Source: Kiritimatiellia bacterium (GTDB lineage: Bacteria > Verrucomicrobiota > Kiritimatiellia > RFP12 > UBA1067). From it: 64,000 bases of DNA. The stretch spans positions 1-64,000 of the forward strand of contig JAFWKK010000028.1 in assembly GCA_017514235.1 (NCBI GenBank), read 5' to 3'. The position numbers were made by a program, and so were the translations under genes. Below the pieces are notes generated by a model. It did no database searches. It saw nothing but the letters and a program-made list of their open reading frames with translations, and had not been told where the DNA came from. Below are positions 1 through 7,845 of the stretch, in pieces; position 1 is the stretch's first letter; each line of letters begins with the position of its first letter.

Positions 1-100
1 CATGCGGCAACGTACGGCGGTATCGCCGCGACCTGGCCTGAGGCGTCGCCTCGCCAGTCGCGCCGCCACCGCCGCCCCTTTCGGGGCGCGCCGTCCGCAG

Positions 101-148
101 GACACGAAAGCCGCCTTCGCGGCACACGAAATCTCACGAAATGGAGGC
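101..148. repeat. Inverted repeat, left arm
   Basis: This 48-bp segment reappears as the reverse complement at 791-838 with a single mismatch. The two arms bracket the GxxExxY gene and its promoter. Together with the direct repeats at 181-340 and 839-997 they form a mosaic of dispersed intergenic repeat. No transposase is associated, so passive amplification or recombination between copies is the simplest reading. Confidence 0.8.
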
Positions 149-180
149 AAGACGCGGGACTTTTCGTGTCGTTTCGTGCC

Positions 181-340
181 GGGAGAAGCGTCGCAACCCA
201 AAGGGTGCGGCGGGCGGGCAGCGAGGGGCGAGACGAAGTCTCATGCCCAAACGCTGTCCGCACGCCGCAATCTCCGAAAGGCGATTCGACGCGCACTCCC
301 GTTTTCGTGGTCGCGCGTCAGCGCAATCATTCCGCGACCG
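181..340. repeat. Direct repeat, copy 1 (about 160 bp)
   Basis: Nearly identical to 839-997 in the same orientation, from GGGAGAAGCGTCGCAACCC to the shared end near CAATCATTCCG. The few differences lie mainly near the middle and the last 10 bases. It abuts the 3' end of the GxxExxY gene, whose stop codon is at 353. A shorter relative of its last 25 bases is at 3570-3592. The rest of 1-352 holds no gene I can support; a small hairpin CGCCCC-TTTC-GGGGCG lies at about 74-89. Confidence 0.85.
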
Positions 341-352
341 AAAACGAGTTTG

Positions 353-733
353 TCACCCCGCCCACTGCTCGACAACCGACTTTGGATATGCGCCAAAATT
401 GACAAGCAACCCGAGCTTGCAACCGGTAAGGCGAAGATAGTTCAGCAATTGTGCGCGATGTTCCTTTGTCAATTCCTCCACGGCCTTGATCTCAACGATT
501 ATCTTGTCATAGCAGTGAAAGTCCGGAACATAGGTCTTCTCTATGGGCATGCCCTTGTAGAAGATGCGAAGTTCTTTCTTTGCGTCGAACGGGATGCCTC
601 GGGTCGCGAATTCCCGCTCAAGGCATTGCTGATAGACTTCTTCCCTGAAGCCGTTTCCCAGTTCGCGGTATACTTCATAGACGGCGCCGCGAATGGCATA
701 GCATTCCTCTGGGTATATCATCGGTTGGCTCAT
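353..733 (-). CDS. GxxExxY protein (PD-(D/E)xK nuclease-like fold)
   Basis: A 126-aa protein of the GxxExxY family, small proteins with a PD-(D/E)xK nuclease-like core that are very abundant in some Verrucomicrobiota/Kiritimatiellota and metagenomic genomes; their role is not established. The name-giving motif is visible near residues 27-33 (GFREEVY). The putative metal-binding core is PDFHCYDKIIVEIK near residues 70-85, with PD followed by ExK. The start at 733 is chosen over 742 and over the long upstream in-frame extension because a TATAAT box covers 741-746 and places transcription initiation at about the A of this ATG. The gene sits between inverted and direct repeats. A second, broken family member is at 4050-4325. 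Family call is firm; nuclease activity is inferred from fold only. Confidence 0.85.
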   Translation of the reverse strand: MSQPMIYPEECYAIRGAVYEVYRELGNGFREEVYQQCLEREFATRGIPFDAKKELRIFYKGMPIEKTYVPDFHCYDKIIVEIKAVEELTKEHRAQLLNYLRLTGCKLGLLVNFGAYPKSVVEQWAG

Positions 734-740
734 GGCGGCC

Positions 741-749
741 ATTATAGCA
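741..749 (-). promoter_or_regulatory. Extended -10 promoter, leaderless type
   Basis: The minus strand reads TGCTATAAT followed by 7 nt and ATG (733). The distance from -10 to ATG predicts a transcript that begins at or next to the start codon. No -35 box is evident. Confidence 0.65.
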
Positions 750-790
750 AACTTTCGTGCTTCCCGTGCCACAAGAACCCCACGTCTAGT

Positions 791-838
791 GCCTCCATTT
801 CGTGAGATTTTGTGTGCCGCGAAGGCGGCTTTCGTGTC
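791..838. repeat. Inverted repeat, right arm
   Basis: Reverse complement of 101-148 with one mismatch. It lies just upstream of the GxxExxY promoter and is continuous with direct repeat copy 2. Confidence 0.8.
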
Positions 839-997
839 GGGAGAAGCGTCGCAACCCAAAGGGTGCGGCGGGCGGGCAGCGAGGGGCGAGACGAGTCTCA
901 TGCCCAAACGCTGTCCGCACGCCGCAATCTCCGCAATGTGATTCGACGCGCACTCCCGTTTTCGTGGTCGCGCGCCAGCGCAATCATTCCGTAACCG
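839..997. repeat. Direct repeat, copy 2 (about 159 bp)
   Basis: Near-identical copy of 181-340. It sits between the GxxExxY gene and the promoter of the CDP-glucose dehydratase gene. No open reading frame shared by both copies resembles a known protein, so it is treated as a non-coding repeat. Confidence 0.85.
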
Positions 998-1030
998 ATT
1001 GTCCTATTGCCAGGGCAATGCGTGATTTTG

Positions 1031-1039
1031 TGGTATAAT
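1031..1039 (+). promoter_or_regulatory. Extended -10 promoter TGGTATAAT
   Basis: Perfect extended -10 box ending 10 nt before the GTG at 1050 and 19 nt before the ATG at 1059. The expected leader is only about 4-13 nt and contains no Shine-Dalgarno sequence. Confidence 0.7.
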
Positions 1040-1049
1040 ATGCGGCGTT

Positions 1050-2153
1050 GTGGATGCGATGAATAAACTCTCCAAGTCATTTAGAGTTTACAAGGGCAAG
1101 CGGGTTCTTGTAACCGGGCACACGGGCTTCAAGGGTTCGTGGCTCTGTGAATGGCTGCTGGCACTCGGCGCCGAGGTCCATGGCTTCGCCCTGCCTCCGC
1201 CTACGCGGCCGAGCCTGTTCAACCAACTCAGGTTGTCCAGGCGGATCAAATCTCATACGGTCGGAGACGTCCGCGACTTGTCGGCTGTGAAAAGCGTTGT
1301 CCGTAAGGTGAAGCCTGATTTCGTGTTTCATCTTGCCGCGCAACCGCTCGTCAGGCTGTCGTATGAGAAGCCGGTGGAGACATTTGAGACAAATGTCATG
1401 GGCACCGTCAACGTACTGGAGGCAGTGCGTCAGGCGTTCTGCAACGGCAAGTCCAAATGCTCGGTCGTCTGCATTACCACTGACAAGTGTTACGAGAACA
1501 GGGAGACCTCGCGGCCCTACAGGGAGGACGATCCGATGGGCGGATACGATCCTTACAGTTGCTCCAAGGGGTGTGACGAACTGTTGATTTCATCTTATCG
1601 GCGCTCATTCTTCGGCTCGCCGGATTCGCCAGTTTGGGTGGCTTCGGCGCGGGCGGGCAACGTGATAGGCGGTGGCGACTGGGCGCTTGACAGAATCGTC
1701 CCCGACTGCATGAGGGCATTGGCCAAGGGTGCGCCGATTCCTGTCCGCAACAAGGTTTCGACTCGCCCGTGGCAACATGTCCTTGAGCCGTTGGGAGGAT
1801 ACCTGACGCTTGGCGTGGCCTTGGCGTCGCGGACCAGGTTCGCGGATTATGCGGGCGGGTTCAACTTTGGCCCTGATCCGAGGGCTAACCGAAGCGTGAA
1901 GGATCTTGTCGTAGAGGTGTTGAAGTGGGTAAAGGGCGAATGGATTGACAAGTCTGATCCGAACGCCGTTCATGAGGCCGGGCTTCTCAACCTCGACATT
2001 CGCAAGGCGAGGCGGGTCCTTGACTGGAGACCGCTGTGGGACTTCGAGACTACTGTCAAGAATACTGTGCTGTGGTATGACGAGGTGCGCAAGGGCGCAT
2101 GCCCGATTGACGTGACGCAGCGGCAGATACATGACTATTTGGTTGTCAGATAA
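1050..2153 (+). CDS. rfbG: CDP-glucose 4,6-dehydratase
   Basis: Short-chain dehydrogenase/reductase that converts CDP-D-glucose to CDP-4-keto-6-deoxy-D-glucose, the branch point to 3,6-dideoxyhexoses of O-antigens. The Rossmann glycine motif GHTGFKG lies at residues 23-29, the TTDK segment at 143-146, and the catalytic YxxxK as Y169-SCS-K173. The length (367 aa from GTG, 364 from the ATG at 1059) is close to the family's usual 355-360 aa. No cytidylyltransferase (rfbF) or later dideoxysugar gene is adjacent here; they may lie upstream of the window or elsewhere. The gene is preceded by its own promoter and by repeats, and is followed by an unrelated ATPase gene, so it looks like a single-gene unit in a rearranged region. 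Confidence 0.92.
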   Translation: MDAMNKLSKSFRVYKGKRVLVTGHTGFKGSWLCEWLLALGAEVHGFALPPPTRPSLFNQLRLSRRIKSHTVGDVRDLSAVKSVVRKVKPDFVFHLAAQPLVRLSYEKPVETFETNVMGTVNVLEAVRQAFCNGKSKCSVVCITTDKCYENRETSRPYREDDPMGGYDPYSCSKGCDELLISSYRRSFFGSPDSPVWVASARAGNVIGGGDWALDRIVPDCMRALAKGAPIPVRNKVSTRPWQHVLEPLGGYLTLGVALASRTRFADYAGGFNFGPDPRANRSVKDLVVEVLKWVKGEWIDKSDPNAVHEAGLLNLDIRKARRVLDWRPLWDFETTVKNTVLWYDEVRKGACPIDVTQRQIHDYLVVR

Positions 2154-2345
2154 TTGCAAGGAAGGTTTTGCGCCCAGAGGGACTCCGACAGTGGGTGCAA
2201 CAAGTTGTGTTTGCAAAGTCAATGCGATGTGAGCGCTTCGCGCGCCCACGAAACGCGCTGCAGCTGCCACGCGGCTCGGCCGCTTGAATCGGCGCGCCCG
2301 ATGGTCTTACCGTTTGAAAGTTGCACTTGCAATCCGTAAGGAATT

Positions 2346-2354
2346 TGGGATAAT
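2346..2354 (+). promoter_or_regulatory. Extended -10 promoter TGGGATAAT
   Basis: One mismatch from the TGGTATAAT consensus used elsewhere in the window; it ends 19 nt before the ATG at 2374. The preceding 190 bp (2154-2345) contain no gene or clear terminator. Confidence 0.55.
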
Positions 2355-2373
2355 ACGCACTGAAAAAGAAAGA

Positions 2374-3525
2374 ATGGTCAGACGTGAAATAGATTCCCTG
2401 CTGAAGGAAATGGCAACGACGTTCCCTGCCGTTGCCATTATGGGGCCAAGGCAATGCGGAAAGACGACATTAGCAACGGCGTTCTTCCCGCAGTTGCCTT
2501 GTGTCTCGCTTGAAGATCCGGACGTAAGGCGAGCTGCAATAGACGACCCACGTTACTTTCTTTCGCAATACAGTGAGGGAGCGGTCCTCGACGAAATCCA
2601 GAATGCGCCAGAGCTGATGTCCTATCTGCAAGGAGTCATCGATGCGAAGCCGGATGTCATGGGGCGTTTTGTGCTAACCGGATCAAGACAGTTCGTCCTT
2701 ATGGAGTCGATGACTCAATCCCTCGCTGGACGCGTCGGCATTCTTACGATGGCACCATTCACATGGAGCGAATGGTACGGGGAAGGATTGTCGCATACGG
2801 ACGTGGACGAAATGATGTTGCGCGGACTGTATCCGCCGGTTTTGTCGCGAAAAGCGAATCCAAGACTGTGGTACGCATCCTACTTCCAGACATATCTTGA
2901 ACGCGACGTCAGGCAGATATTAAAGATAAAGGATTTGTCTGCGTTTGAATTGTTCGTTAGACTTCTCGCCGGGCGCACCGGTCAGGAGTTGAATCTCAAT
3001 TCGCTTGGCATGGATGCGGGAGTGTCGCATACGACCGCGAAGGCCTGGATCTCGGTGCTGGAGGCGTCTGGTCTCGTATTCAGACTGCCTCCGTATTTCC
3101 GCAACTACAACAAGAGACTGGTGAAATCGCCTAAGCTGTATTTCGCGGACACCGGTCTCGCATGCTGGCTGATGGGGATTGAGACTCCGCAGCAACTGCA
3201 CGGGCATCCCCTGTACGGAGCCATCTTCGAGACGAATGTGGTTGCGGAGCTCAGAAAACGCACTTTGAACCATGGGCGGCTCTTAAGCCTGTATTATTGG
3301 AGAGACAACGCAAAACTTGAGGTTGATGTAATCGAGGATTGTTTAGATGGCCCCCGTCCGGTCGAGATTAAAAGTGGCAAGACTTATCACGAAGAGTGGT
3401 CGCGCCCCATGCGACGTTGGCTTGCGACGGTTGGCTGTGAAGCTAATCGTGCCAGAATAGTCTATGGAGGAGACTTGATGATGCGCGACAAGGGTATTGA
3501 AGTCTCTCCGTGGTTCAAGTTGTAA
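2374..3525 (+). CDS. AAA ATPase with DUF4143 domain
   Basis: A 383-aa ATP-binding protein of the AAA_14/DUF4143 type. The Walker A motif GPRQCGKTT is at residues 24-32, and a Walker B-like AVLDEIQNAPEL segment follows. The C-terminal DUF4143 half carries YWRDNAKLEVDVI and PVEIKSGKT, a pattern with restriction-endonuclease-like character. Members are usually scattered singly through genomes and their role is unknown; links to toxin-antitoxin or defence functions have been suggested but are unproven. The start at 2374 is preferred over the in-frame start at 2284 because the promoter lies between them and homology begins here. Directional neighbours do not suggest a pathway. Confidence 0.85.
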   Translation: MVRREIDSLLKEMATTFPAVAIMGPRQCGKTTLATAFFPQLPCVSLEDPDVRRAAIDDPRYFLSQYSEGAVLDEIQNAPELMSYLQGVIDAKPDVMGRFVLTGSRQFVLMESMTQSLAGRVGILTMAPFTWSEWYGEGLSHTDVDEMMLRGLYPPVLSRKANPRLWYASYFQTYLERDVRQILKIKDLSAFELFVRLLAGRTGQELNLNSLGMDAGVSHTTAKAWISVLEASGLVFRLPPYFRNYNKRLVKSPKLYFADTGLACWLMGIETPQQLHGHPLYGAIFETNVVAELRKRTLNHGRLLSLYYWRDNAKLEVDVIEDCLDGPRPVEIKSGKTYHEEWSRPMRRWLATVGCEANRARIVYGGDLMMRDKGIEVSPWFKL

Positions 3526-3569
3526 GTATGTCGATGTGAGTTTTAACCATGCGGTCTACAGCTGTGGCG

Positions 3570-3592
3570 TTCGTGGTCGCGCGTAGCGCAAA
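3570..3592 (+). repeat. Short relative of the dispersed repeat
   Basis: TTCGTGGTCGCGCG followed by AGCGCAA matches the 3' part of the direct repeats (304-327 and about 960-984) apart from an indel. It shows that this intergenic sequence is present at least three times in the first 4 kb. Confidence 0.55.
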
Positions 3593-3623
3593 TCGGATTG
3601 TTTGGCACGTATGAAACCGTATA

Positions 3624-3632
3624 TGGTATAAT
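3624..3632 (+). promoter_or_regulatory. Extended -10 promoter TGGTATAAT
   Basis: Perfect extended -10 box upstream of the superoxide reductase gene. Unlike the leaderless units, it is followed by a strong Shine-Dalgarno sequence (AAAGGAGGG, about 3635-3643) correctly spaced to the ATG at 3650. Confidence 0.75.
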
Positions 3633-3649
3633 ACAAAGGAGGGATCAAA

Positions 3650-4027
3650 ATGGAAAAATCATTGAGCGACTACGTAAAGACGGCCGACTGGAAGGCCGAG
3701 AAGCATGTGCCGGTAATCTCGGCTCCGGCCACGGTTGCGGCTGGGCAGACTTTTGAAGTCGAGGTGTCCGTCGGCAAGGAGATTCCGCATCCGAATACTG
3801 TCGAGCACCATATCGCGTGGATTGCGCTCCACTTTGTTCCTGACGGCTCGCCGGTGTCGGTGGAGATCGGGCGCGTTGATCTCTCTTCGCATGGGCCGGT
3901 CGCATCGACCGCTTCGACGGCGAAGTTCTCCGTACAGTCGCAGAAGGGCGGCGTTCTCTACGCAACGGCCTACTGCAATCTGCATGGTCTCTGGTCCAGT
4001 ACGGCGAATATTGCAGTGGCTTCGTAA
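3650..4027 (+). CDS. Superoxide reductase (neelaredoxin/desulfoferrodoxin type)
   Basis: Cytoplasmic non-haem iron enzyme that reduces superoxide to hydrogen peroxide without releasing oxygen, typical of anaerobes. At 125 aa it corresponds to the single-iron-centre class (neelaredoxin), without the rubredoxin-like N-terminal domain of desulfoferrodoxin. All expected iron ligands are visible: His19 in EKHVP (with the conserved Glu17 and Lys18), His47 in PHPN, His53 in EHHIAW, and Cys109 and His112 in CNLHGLW. A strong ribosome binding site and its own promoter precede it, so it is probably monocistronic. It supports an oxygen-sensitive, air-exposed-at-times lifestyle together with the hydrogenase and NrdG encoded further on. 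Confidence 0.93.
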   Translation: MEKSLSDYVKTADWKAEKHVPVISAPATVAAGQTFEVEVSVGKEIPHPNTVEHHIAWIALHFVPDGSPVSVEIGRVDLSSHGPVASTASTAKFSVQSQKGGVLYATAYCNLHGLWSSTANIAVAS

Positions 4028-4049
4028 AATCGGCGGCTGAATCGGGAAG

Positions 4050-4325
4050 ATGGTTCATTCCTATCGGCCTGATCTGATTTGCTATGGAAAGATTGTCGTA
4101 GAGCGCAAGGCGGCGAAGGGATTGTTGCCTCAGCATTTCGGGCTGCTGCGGAACTATCTTGGACTGCTTCGCATGCGGGTTGGTCTCTTAGTCAACTTTC
4201 ATGGCTATCCGAATGTCGACATCCGGCGTGTCTATCTTAGCGACATGAACGAGCAGGGCAATGTCGAAGATGTTGCCACAGGACAGATTACTAAAATTGC
4301 GATTCATGATGCGAATGGCAAATGA
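4050..4325 (+). pseudogene. Truncated GxxExxY protein remnant
   Basis: The reading frame starts inside the family and covers only the C-terminal half: YRPDLICYGKIVVERK corresponds to the PD...ExK core of the intact copy at 353-733, and RVGLLVNFHGYPNV to its GLLVNFGAYPK segment. The N-terminal half with the GxxExxY motif is missing, and no ribosome binding site or promoter precedes the ATG. The last about 30 codons diverge from the family and run into the left arm of a palindromic element; the stop codon (4323-4325) lies in that arm. I read it as a decayed copy whose 3' end was altered by insertion of the palindrome. Confidence 0.75.
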
Positions 4326-4414
4326 GGAAAGGATAAGGGTTTGCGCATCGCCCGTCGCCCGCGGCGACAAGTCCGGGGCGATGCGGAAAGCCTTTCCTCT
4401 TTTGCCATTCGCAT
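4309..4414. repeat. Nested palindrome, MITE/REP-like (106 bp)
   Basis: Outer arms 4309-4332 and 4391-4414 are 24-nt inverted repeats with one mismatch (ATGCGAATGGCAAA...). Inside them CGCATCGCCC (4344-4353) pairs with GGGCGATGCG (4376-4385), and inside that GTCGCC-CGC-GGCGAC (4354-4368) forms a perfect hairpin. The three nested stems could fold as one cruciform or RNA hairpin. No transposase is encoded in it. A miniature inverted-repeat element or a structured RNA are both possible. Confidence 0.8.
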
Positions 4415-4764
4415 GAAGTCGCTTCAAGTCGTCGCGCTGAGCGCAGTAATCTCAAATGAAACATGCAAAAGAAATTTGAAATTGTGCCGATAGATCCGCT
4501 CGTATGGTGTCCAAATGGGTCTGACTTAAATGAACAAAAAATACAGTGTAGATATCCTCGAATCGGAGTGGGCCGGGGTGTGAGCGGTGGGATGTTAATG
4601 TGTGGGATTTGCACAATGTTCAGAGTGGTCAGGGGCGGGATGAGCTACCTCGTCAAGCAAGCCTCCGCGCCGACTCCAGACCCGTTGTGCCGTCGGATTG
4701 GTTTTGGCGCTGGCGATGAACCCTCAGACAAACTATACGGGGGGGGGGTGCCCAGTCCCATGCC
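4415..4764. other. Intergenic spacer with a G10 tract
   Basis: No gene, RNA or promoter is recognisable in these 350 bases. The only feature is a run of ten G at 4739-4748, 16 bp before the left end of the insertion sequence. The stretch may be decayed sequence between the palindrome and the IS. Confidence 0.5.
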
Positions 4765-4876
4765 CTGGAATATCCCCAGTTTTTGATGTCTGAAACGAGT
4801 CGGATGCCTGATTCCATTGGGCGGGATGCGTTTTCGGAAGTGAAATAAGCGAAAAGTCGGTTCCACTTGTTGGGTG

Positions 4877-4885
4877 TGGTATAAT
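4877..4885 (+). promoter_or_regulatory. Transposase promoter TGGTATAAT
   Basis: Extended -10 box inside the IS, 112 bp from its left end. The in-frame ATG at 4884 overlaps this box and cannot be on the resulting transcript, so translation must start at 4920. Confidence 0.75.
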
Positions 4886-4919
4886 GCCACGTGCCAAAAA
4901 CCAACCAAGAGGAACCGAC

Positions 4920-6221
4920 ATGGGGAATGATAGCATAATTGCGTTCAGAACGCGAGAACAGCTAAGAAAATACATGGGGATATTTTCTCCCCAGTTCGGG
5001 AACAGCCGCTGGAAGATGGAGTTCCTCGGGCAGATGCTCTTCGGGATACAGGCAGCCCGGGACACGCTTATGAGCGAGATAGCCCGCTCGCTGCAGGAGG
5101 ACATACTCGCGAAGAAGACTCAGGAGCGCCTGGAGCGGCACCTGGCGTGCGAGGGGCTGGACGCGAAGATACACGGAAGCATCCTATGCGACGCTGGGCC
5201 CGGGATCGGGGCGAGCACCCTGGTCATAGTCGATCCGACGGACGTGCAGAAGGCGTACGCGGAGAAGATGCCGTATCTCGCGAAGGTGTGGGACGGCAGC
5301 AAGGGCAGGGTTGGCGACAACTTGGGATACACCCTGTGCATGGCGATAGCCTGCGAGAACGGATGCCGGAAGATAGTCCCGCTCACGCTCAGGCTCTGGT
5401 CTTCGGAGCACCCCGAGTTCGTCAGCGAGAACGACGAGGTCGAGCAGGTCGTCGGCCAGATAGCCTCGACGACGAACGGGAAAGGCATATTCGTGTACGA
5501 CCGCGGGGGAGACGGGGACAACATGTTCAGGTTCTACATAGACCACGGGTACGACTTCATCGTGAGGCTCGTCGGAGACCGGAACCTGCTGAATTGGGGC
5601 GGGAAAACGAAGGGTTCCCAGGTTCTCGCGCGCAGTCTGGCGGACGACTGCACGATGCGGTACGAGGACAGCGTCATGTTCAAGTCGCACAACAAGGTCC
5701 ACAACGTCCGCGTGAAATACGGCTCGATGCCCGTGAGGCTGCCGATACGGCCCGACGCGGACCTGCACCTCGTCGTAGTCAAGTGGCCCGGCGGGGAGAA
5801 GCCAATGATGCTTCTCACGACGCTTAATGCGGTGCGCACGCGCAAGGCGCTGTGGGAGGTGGTGCAGGGATACGTCACGAGGTGGCGCGTCGAGGATACG
5901 ATACGGTACATAAAGCAGTCGTACCGTCTTGAGCACATGAGGCTTCTCGACTACCAGCGCCTGAAGAACATGGCCGCGCTCGTCGTGGCGGTAGCGTACT
6001 TCGCGGCGGCGTGGCTCGGCAGGAGGGTGAAGCTCGACGCCCTCGCGAAGCACGTCGCGAAGGTCTCCCGCAAGATGTTCGAGGTGCCGGAGTTCTTCTA
6101 CTATGCCATCGCCGACGGCCTCCGCTGGCTCTTCGTGCGCCACGGGAAGTGGCGCGGATGGAAGTGCCCGCGAGAGCAGACAGGCGACTTGCAGATGGAG
6201 TTTGAGCTGCTTACGGGATGA
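4920..6221 (+). CDS. IS4 family transposase
   Basis: A 433-aa DDE transposase that would cut and join the IS ends. The catalytic triad is readable: Asp105 in LVIVDPTD, Asp194 in FVYDRGGDGD, and Glu325 within the Y-(2)-R-(3)-E-(6)-K signature of the IS4 family (Y318, R321, E325, K332). The start at 4920 follows an AGAGGA ribosome binding site and is downstream of the promoter. The frame is intact and full length, so the element may be active. Use of ATA and AGG codons is heavier than in neighbouring genes, consistent with horizontal arrival. Confidence 0.93.
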   Translation: MGNDSIIAFRTREQLRKYMGIFSPQFGNSRWKMEFLGQMLFGIQAARDTLMSEIARSLQEDILAKKTQERLERHLACEGLDAKIHGSILCDAGPGIGASTLVIVDPTDVQKAYAEKMPYLAKVWDGSKGRVGDNLGYTLCMAIACENGCRKIVPLTLRLWSSEHPEFVSENDEVEQVVGQIASTTNGKGIFVYDRGGDGDNMFRFYIDHGYDFIVRLVGDRNLLNWGGKTKGSQVLARSLADDCTMRYEDSVMFKSHNKVHNVRVKYGSMPVRLPIRPDADLHLVVVKWPGGEKPMMLLTTLNAVRTRKALWEVVQGYVTRWRVEDTIRYIKQSYRLEHMRLLDYQRLKNMAALVVAVAYFAAAWLGRRVKLDALAKHVAKVSRKMFEVPEFFYYAIADGLRWLFVRHGKWRGWKCPREQTGDLQMEFELLTG

Positions 6222-6366
6222 CGAGGCGCATAATCGCGGCAAACCATGCCCGAAAAACCTCCGAAGCCCGCAAAAACGCGCGAGGCTCTCGAAGAGCTCG
6301 GTAGCGCTTCCCAAAGGTGGGGATATTCCAGAATCAATCCTCTGCTTTTGCGAGGCCTTAAAAGAT

Positions 6367-6375
6367 GGTATAATA
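6367..6375 (+). promoter_or_regulatory. Extended -10 promoter TGGTATAAT
   Basis: Perfect extended -10 box 36 bp outside the right end of the insertion sequence, followed by an AAGGAAAG ribosome binding site and the ATG at 6394. Confidence 0.72.
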
Positions 6376-6393
6376 TGCCGTTTCAAGGAAAGT

Positions 6394-7845
6394 ATGAAAG
6401 AAAAGAAAAACAACAATAAAGGCGACAAGCCGAAGAAGTCGCCTTTGTGGCTGATGATCCGACAGATAACGCTGCCGGATCTCCAGCAGCTCATATTCGA
6501 GAAGGTCGCAAAGGCGTACAAGATCGACTGGGGGAAGATCGAGTACAGGAATCTCGACCTCCGCGCCGACCAGATACACGCGGAGATCCTGGAACTCCAG
6601 AAGCAGTACCCGTCCTGCTATCTCGACCTTTACAGCTCGCTGCGCATCATAAACCTTGCTGCGGTGTCGAAAAACATCATGAAGATCGTCACCCACCTTA
6701 CGGAGATCGATCCCGCCAAGAAATACTTTTTTACGGACATGTTCAACCTCGAACACGGCGGACAGGCGAGCATTACGCATCCTGCCAACCGCGTGGCGTG
6801 GTTCTGCGCCAGGCAGGACAAGCTGGAAAGCGAATGGGGCAAGATCGTGGATCTCGCCGTCAACGAGGAGCAGAAGAACTCGTCATGGTCCTACTACACG
6901 ATAGAGCCAGCGAAAAACACGGAGCAGGAGGAAATCGACCAAGGCATCGAGAGTTTCAAGGAGAAGTTCGGCAAGGCGATGGAAGACTCCAAGAAGATGC
7001 CGTTCCCCGTCGAAGTCCATCCGTTCCCTTCCACGGGGAAGTACGTCCGCTACGCGATCACGGTGCCCAAGGACCCGTTCAAGACATATCTGTGCGACCA
7101 GCACAACGTGACGGTCGGACTCGATCCAACGATGCACACCTTCTACCTCGACCACTATATCGCGGAACCCACCATCCGTCTCACGTGGCCGGTTGTCTGC
7201 GACGAGAGAGTCGTGGCGGATTTCTTCGTCGAACACGTCCTCGGCACAAAGATCGTCGACGAGCCGACGATGTATTTCACCAAGCCGCTCCGCACCTTCA
7301 CCTCGTCGCGGACTTCCGAGGAGGCGATGAAAGTCGACGGCGACGACGAGAAGGAGCAGATACACAGCATCTTCATCAGCTCCGTAGACTTCACCTACGC
7401 CGAGAGCGAAAGCGAGGCGGAGAAAGTCCGCCGACTGCGCGAGAACAAGAAACGGGCAAAGAGAGGCGAGGAGCAGAGGCCGGCGTTCCGCTGCTACAAC
7501 TACAAGGGGAACCGCATCTGGGCGTACCTTGACGAACACTTCAACCCGACTCGCTACAAGCCGGAATGGCGCGATATCCTTTCCATCACCTTTACCGTTC
7601 GGCTGTTCAAGGTCGTGGTGGCGAACAACGTCAAGATCTACGACCGCGAGAAGACCCGCGACTTCAAGATTGTCTGCAAGCCCGACAAGCTGACATACTC
7701 GCCTCGGATGCAGGACATTGTGGAGCCAGAATACAAGGCGACGCTACGCTACATCGTCGAGAAGAAGCTGAAGCTCATCGGCGAGCCGCTCGCCGCACAC
7801 GTTGCGGACGCAAGAGAGGAGGGCACGGATGGAAGCATACTGTAA
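6394..7845 (+). CDS. Unknown protein, first gene of candidate integrative element
   Basis: A 483-aa protein that I do not recognise. The N-terminus is lysine- and asparagine-rich (about 15 residues) and is followed by a soluble alpha/beta-looking sequence with no signal peptide and no membrane segment. A highly charged, probably coiled-coil stretch (SESEAEKVRRLRENKKRAKR) lies around residues 350-370. The start at 6394 is set by the promoter at 6367-6375 and the purine-rich ribosome binding site; an in-frame extension back to 6103 would run through the IS end and is rejected. Its stop overlaps the next gene by 17 bp, so the two are translationally coupled and probably act together. No catalytic motif could be identified by eye. 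Confidence 0.8.
   Translation: MKEKKNNNKGDKPKKSPLWLMIRQITLPDLQQLIFEKVAKAYKIDWGKIEYRNLDLRADQIHAEILELQKQYPSCYLDLYSSLRIINLAAVSKNIMKIVTHLTEIDPAKKYFFTDMFNLEHGGQASITHPANRVAWFCARQDKLESEWGKIVDLAVNEEQKNSSWSYYTIEPAKNTEQEEIDQGIESFKEKFGKAMEDSKKMPFPVEVHPFPSTGKYVRYAITVPKDPFKTYLCDQHNVTVGLDPTMHTFYLDHYIAEPTIRLTWPVVCDERVVADFFVEHVLGTKIVDEPTMYFTKPLRTFTSSRTSEEAMKVDGDDEKEQIHSIFISSVDFTYAESESEAEKVRRLRENKKRAKRGEEQRPAFRCYNYKGNRIWAYLDEHFNPTRYKPEWRDILSITFTVRLFKVVVANNVKIYDREKTRDFKIVCKPDKLTYSPRMQDIVEPEYKATLRYIVEKKLKLIGEPLAAHVADAREEGTDGSIL

Larger units (their letters stand above)
4765..6331 (+). mobile_element. Complete IS4-type insertion sequence
   Basis: A 1567-bp element bounded by perfect 14-bp terminal inverted repeats CTGGAATATCCCCA (4765-4778 and, as complement, 6318-6331), with weaker matching for a few bases further in. 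It carries a single intact transposase gene with its own promoter close to the left end. Flanks (...CCATGCC left, AATCAATC right) show no obvious target-site duplication, so either the duplication has decayed, the ends are a few bases off, or flanking DNA has rearranged. The element lies between the palindrome region and the candidate integrative element. Confidence 0.88.

Noticed and set aside
2-805. Long plus-strand frame over the repeats and GxxExxY gene
   Set aside because: It passes through the repeat copies and antisense to GxxExxY; no family is recognisable.
4739-4748. G10 tract as a phase-variation switch
   Set aside because: No gene or promoter surrounds it whose reading or spacing would change with tract length.
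4754-4764. Target-site duplication of the insertion sequence
   Set aside because: The bases next to the left end (CATGCC) and the right end (AATCAATC) do not match.
5184-6521. 445-aa reading frame antisense to the transposase
   Set aside because: It is opposite a clear IS4 transposase, rich in Arg/Val/Glu/Pro as expected for a GC-rich shadow frame, and has no promoter or recognisable motif.
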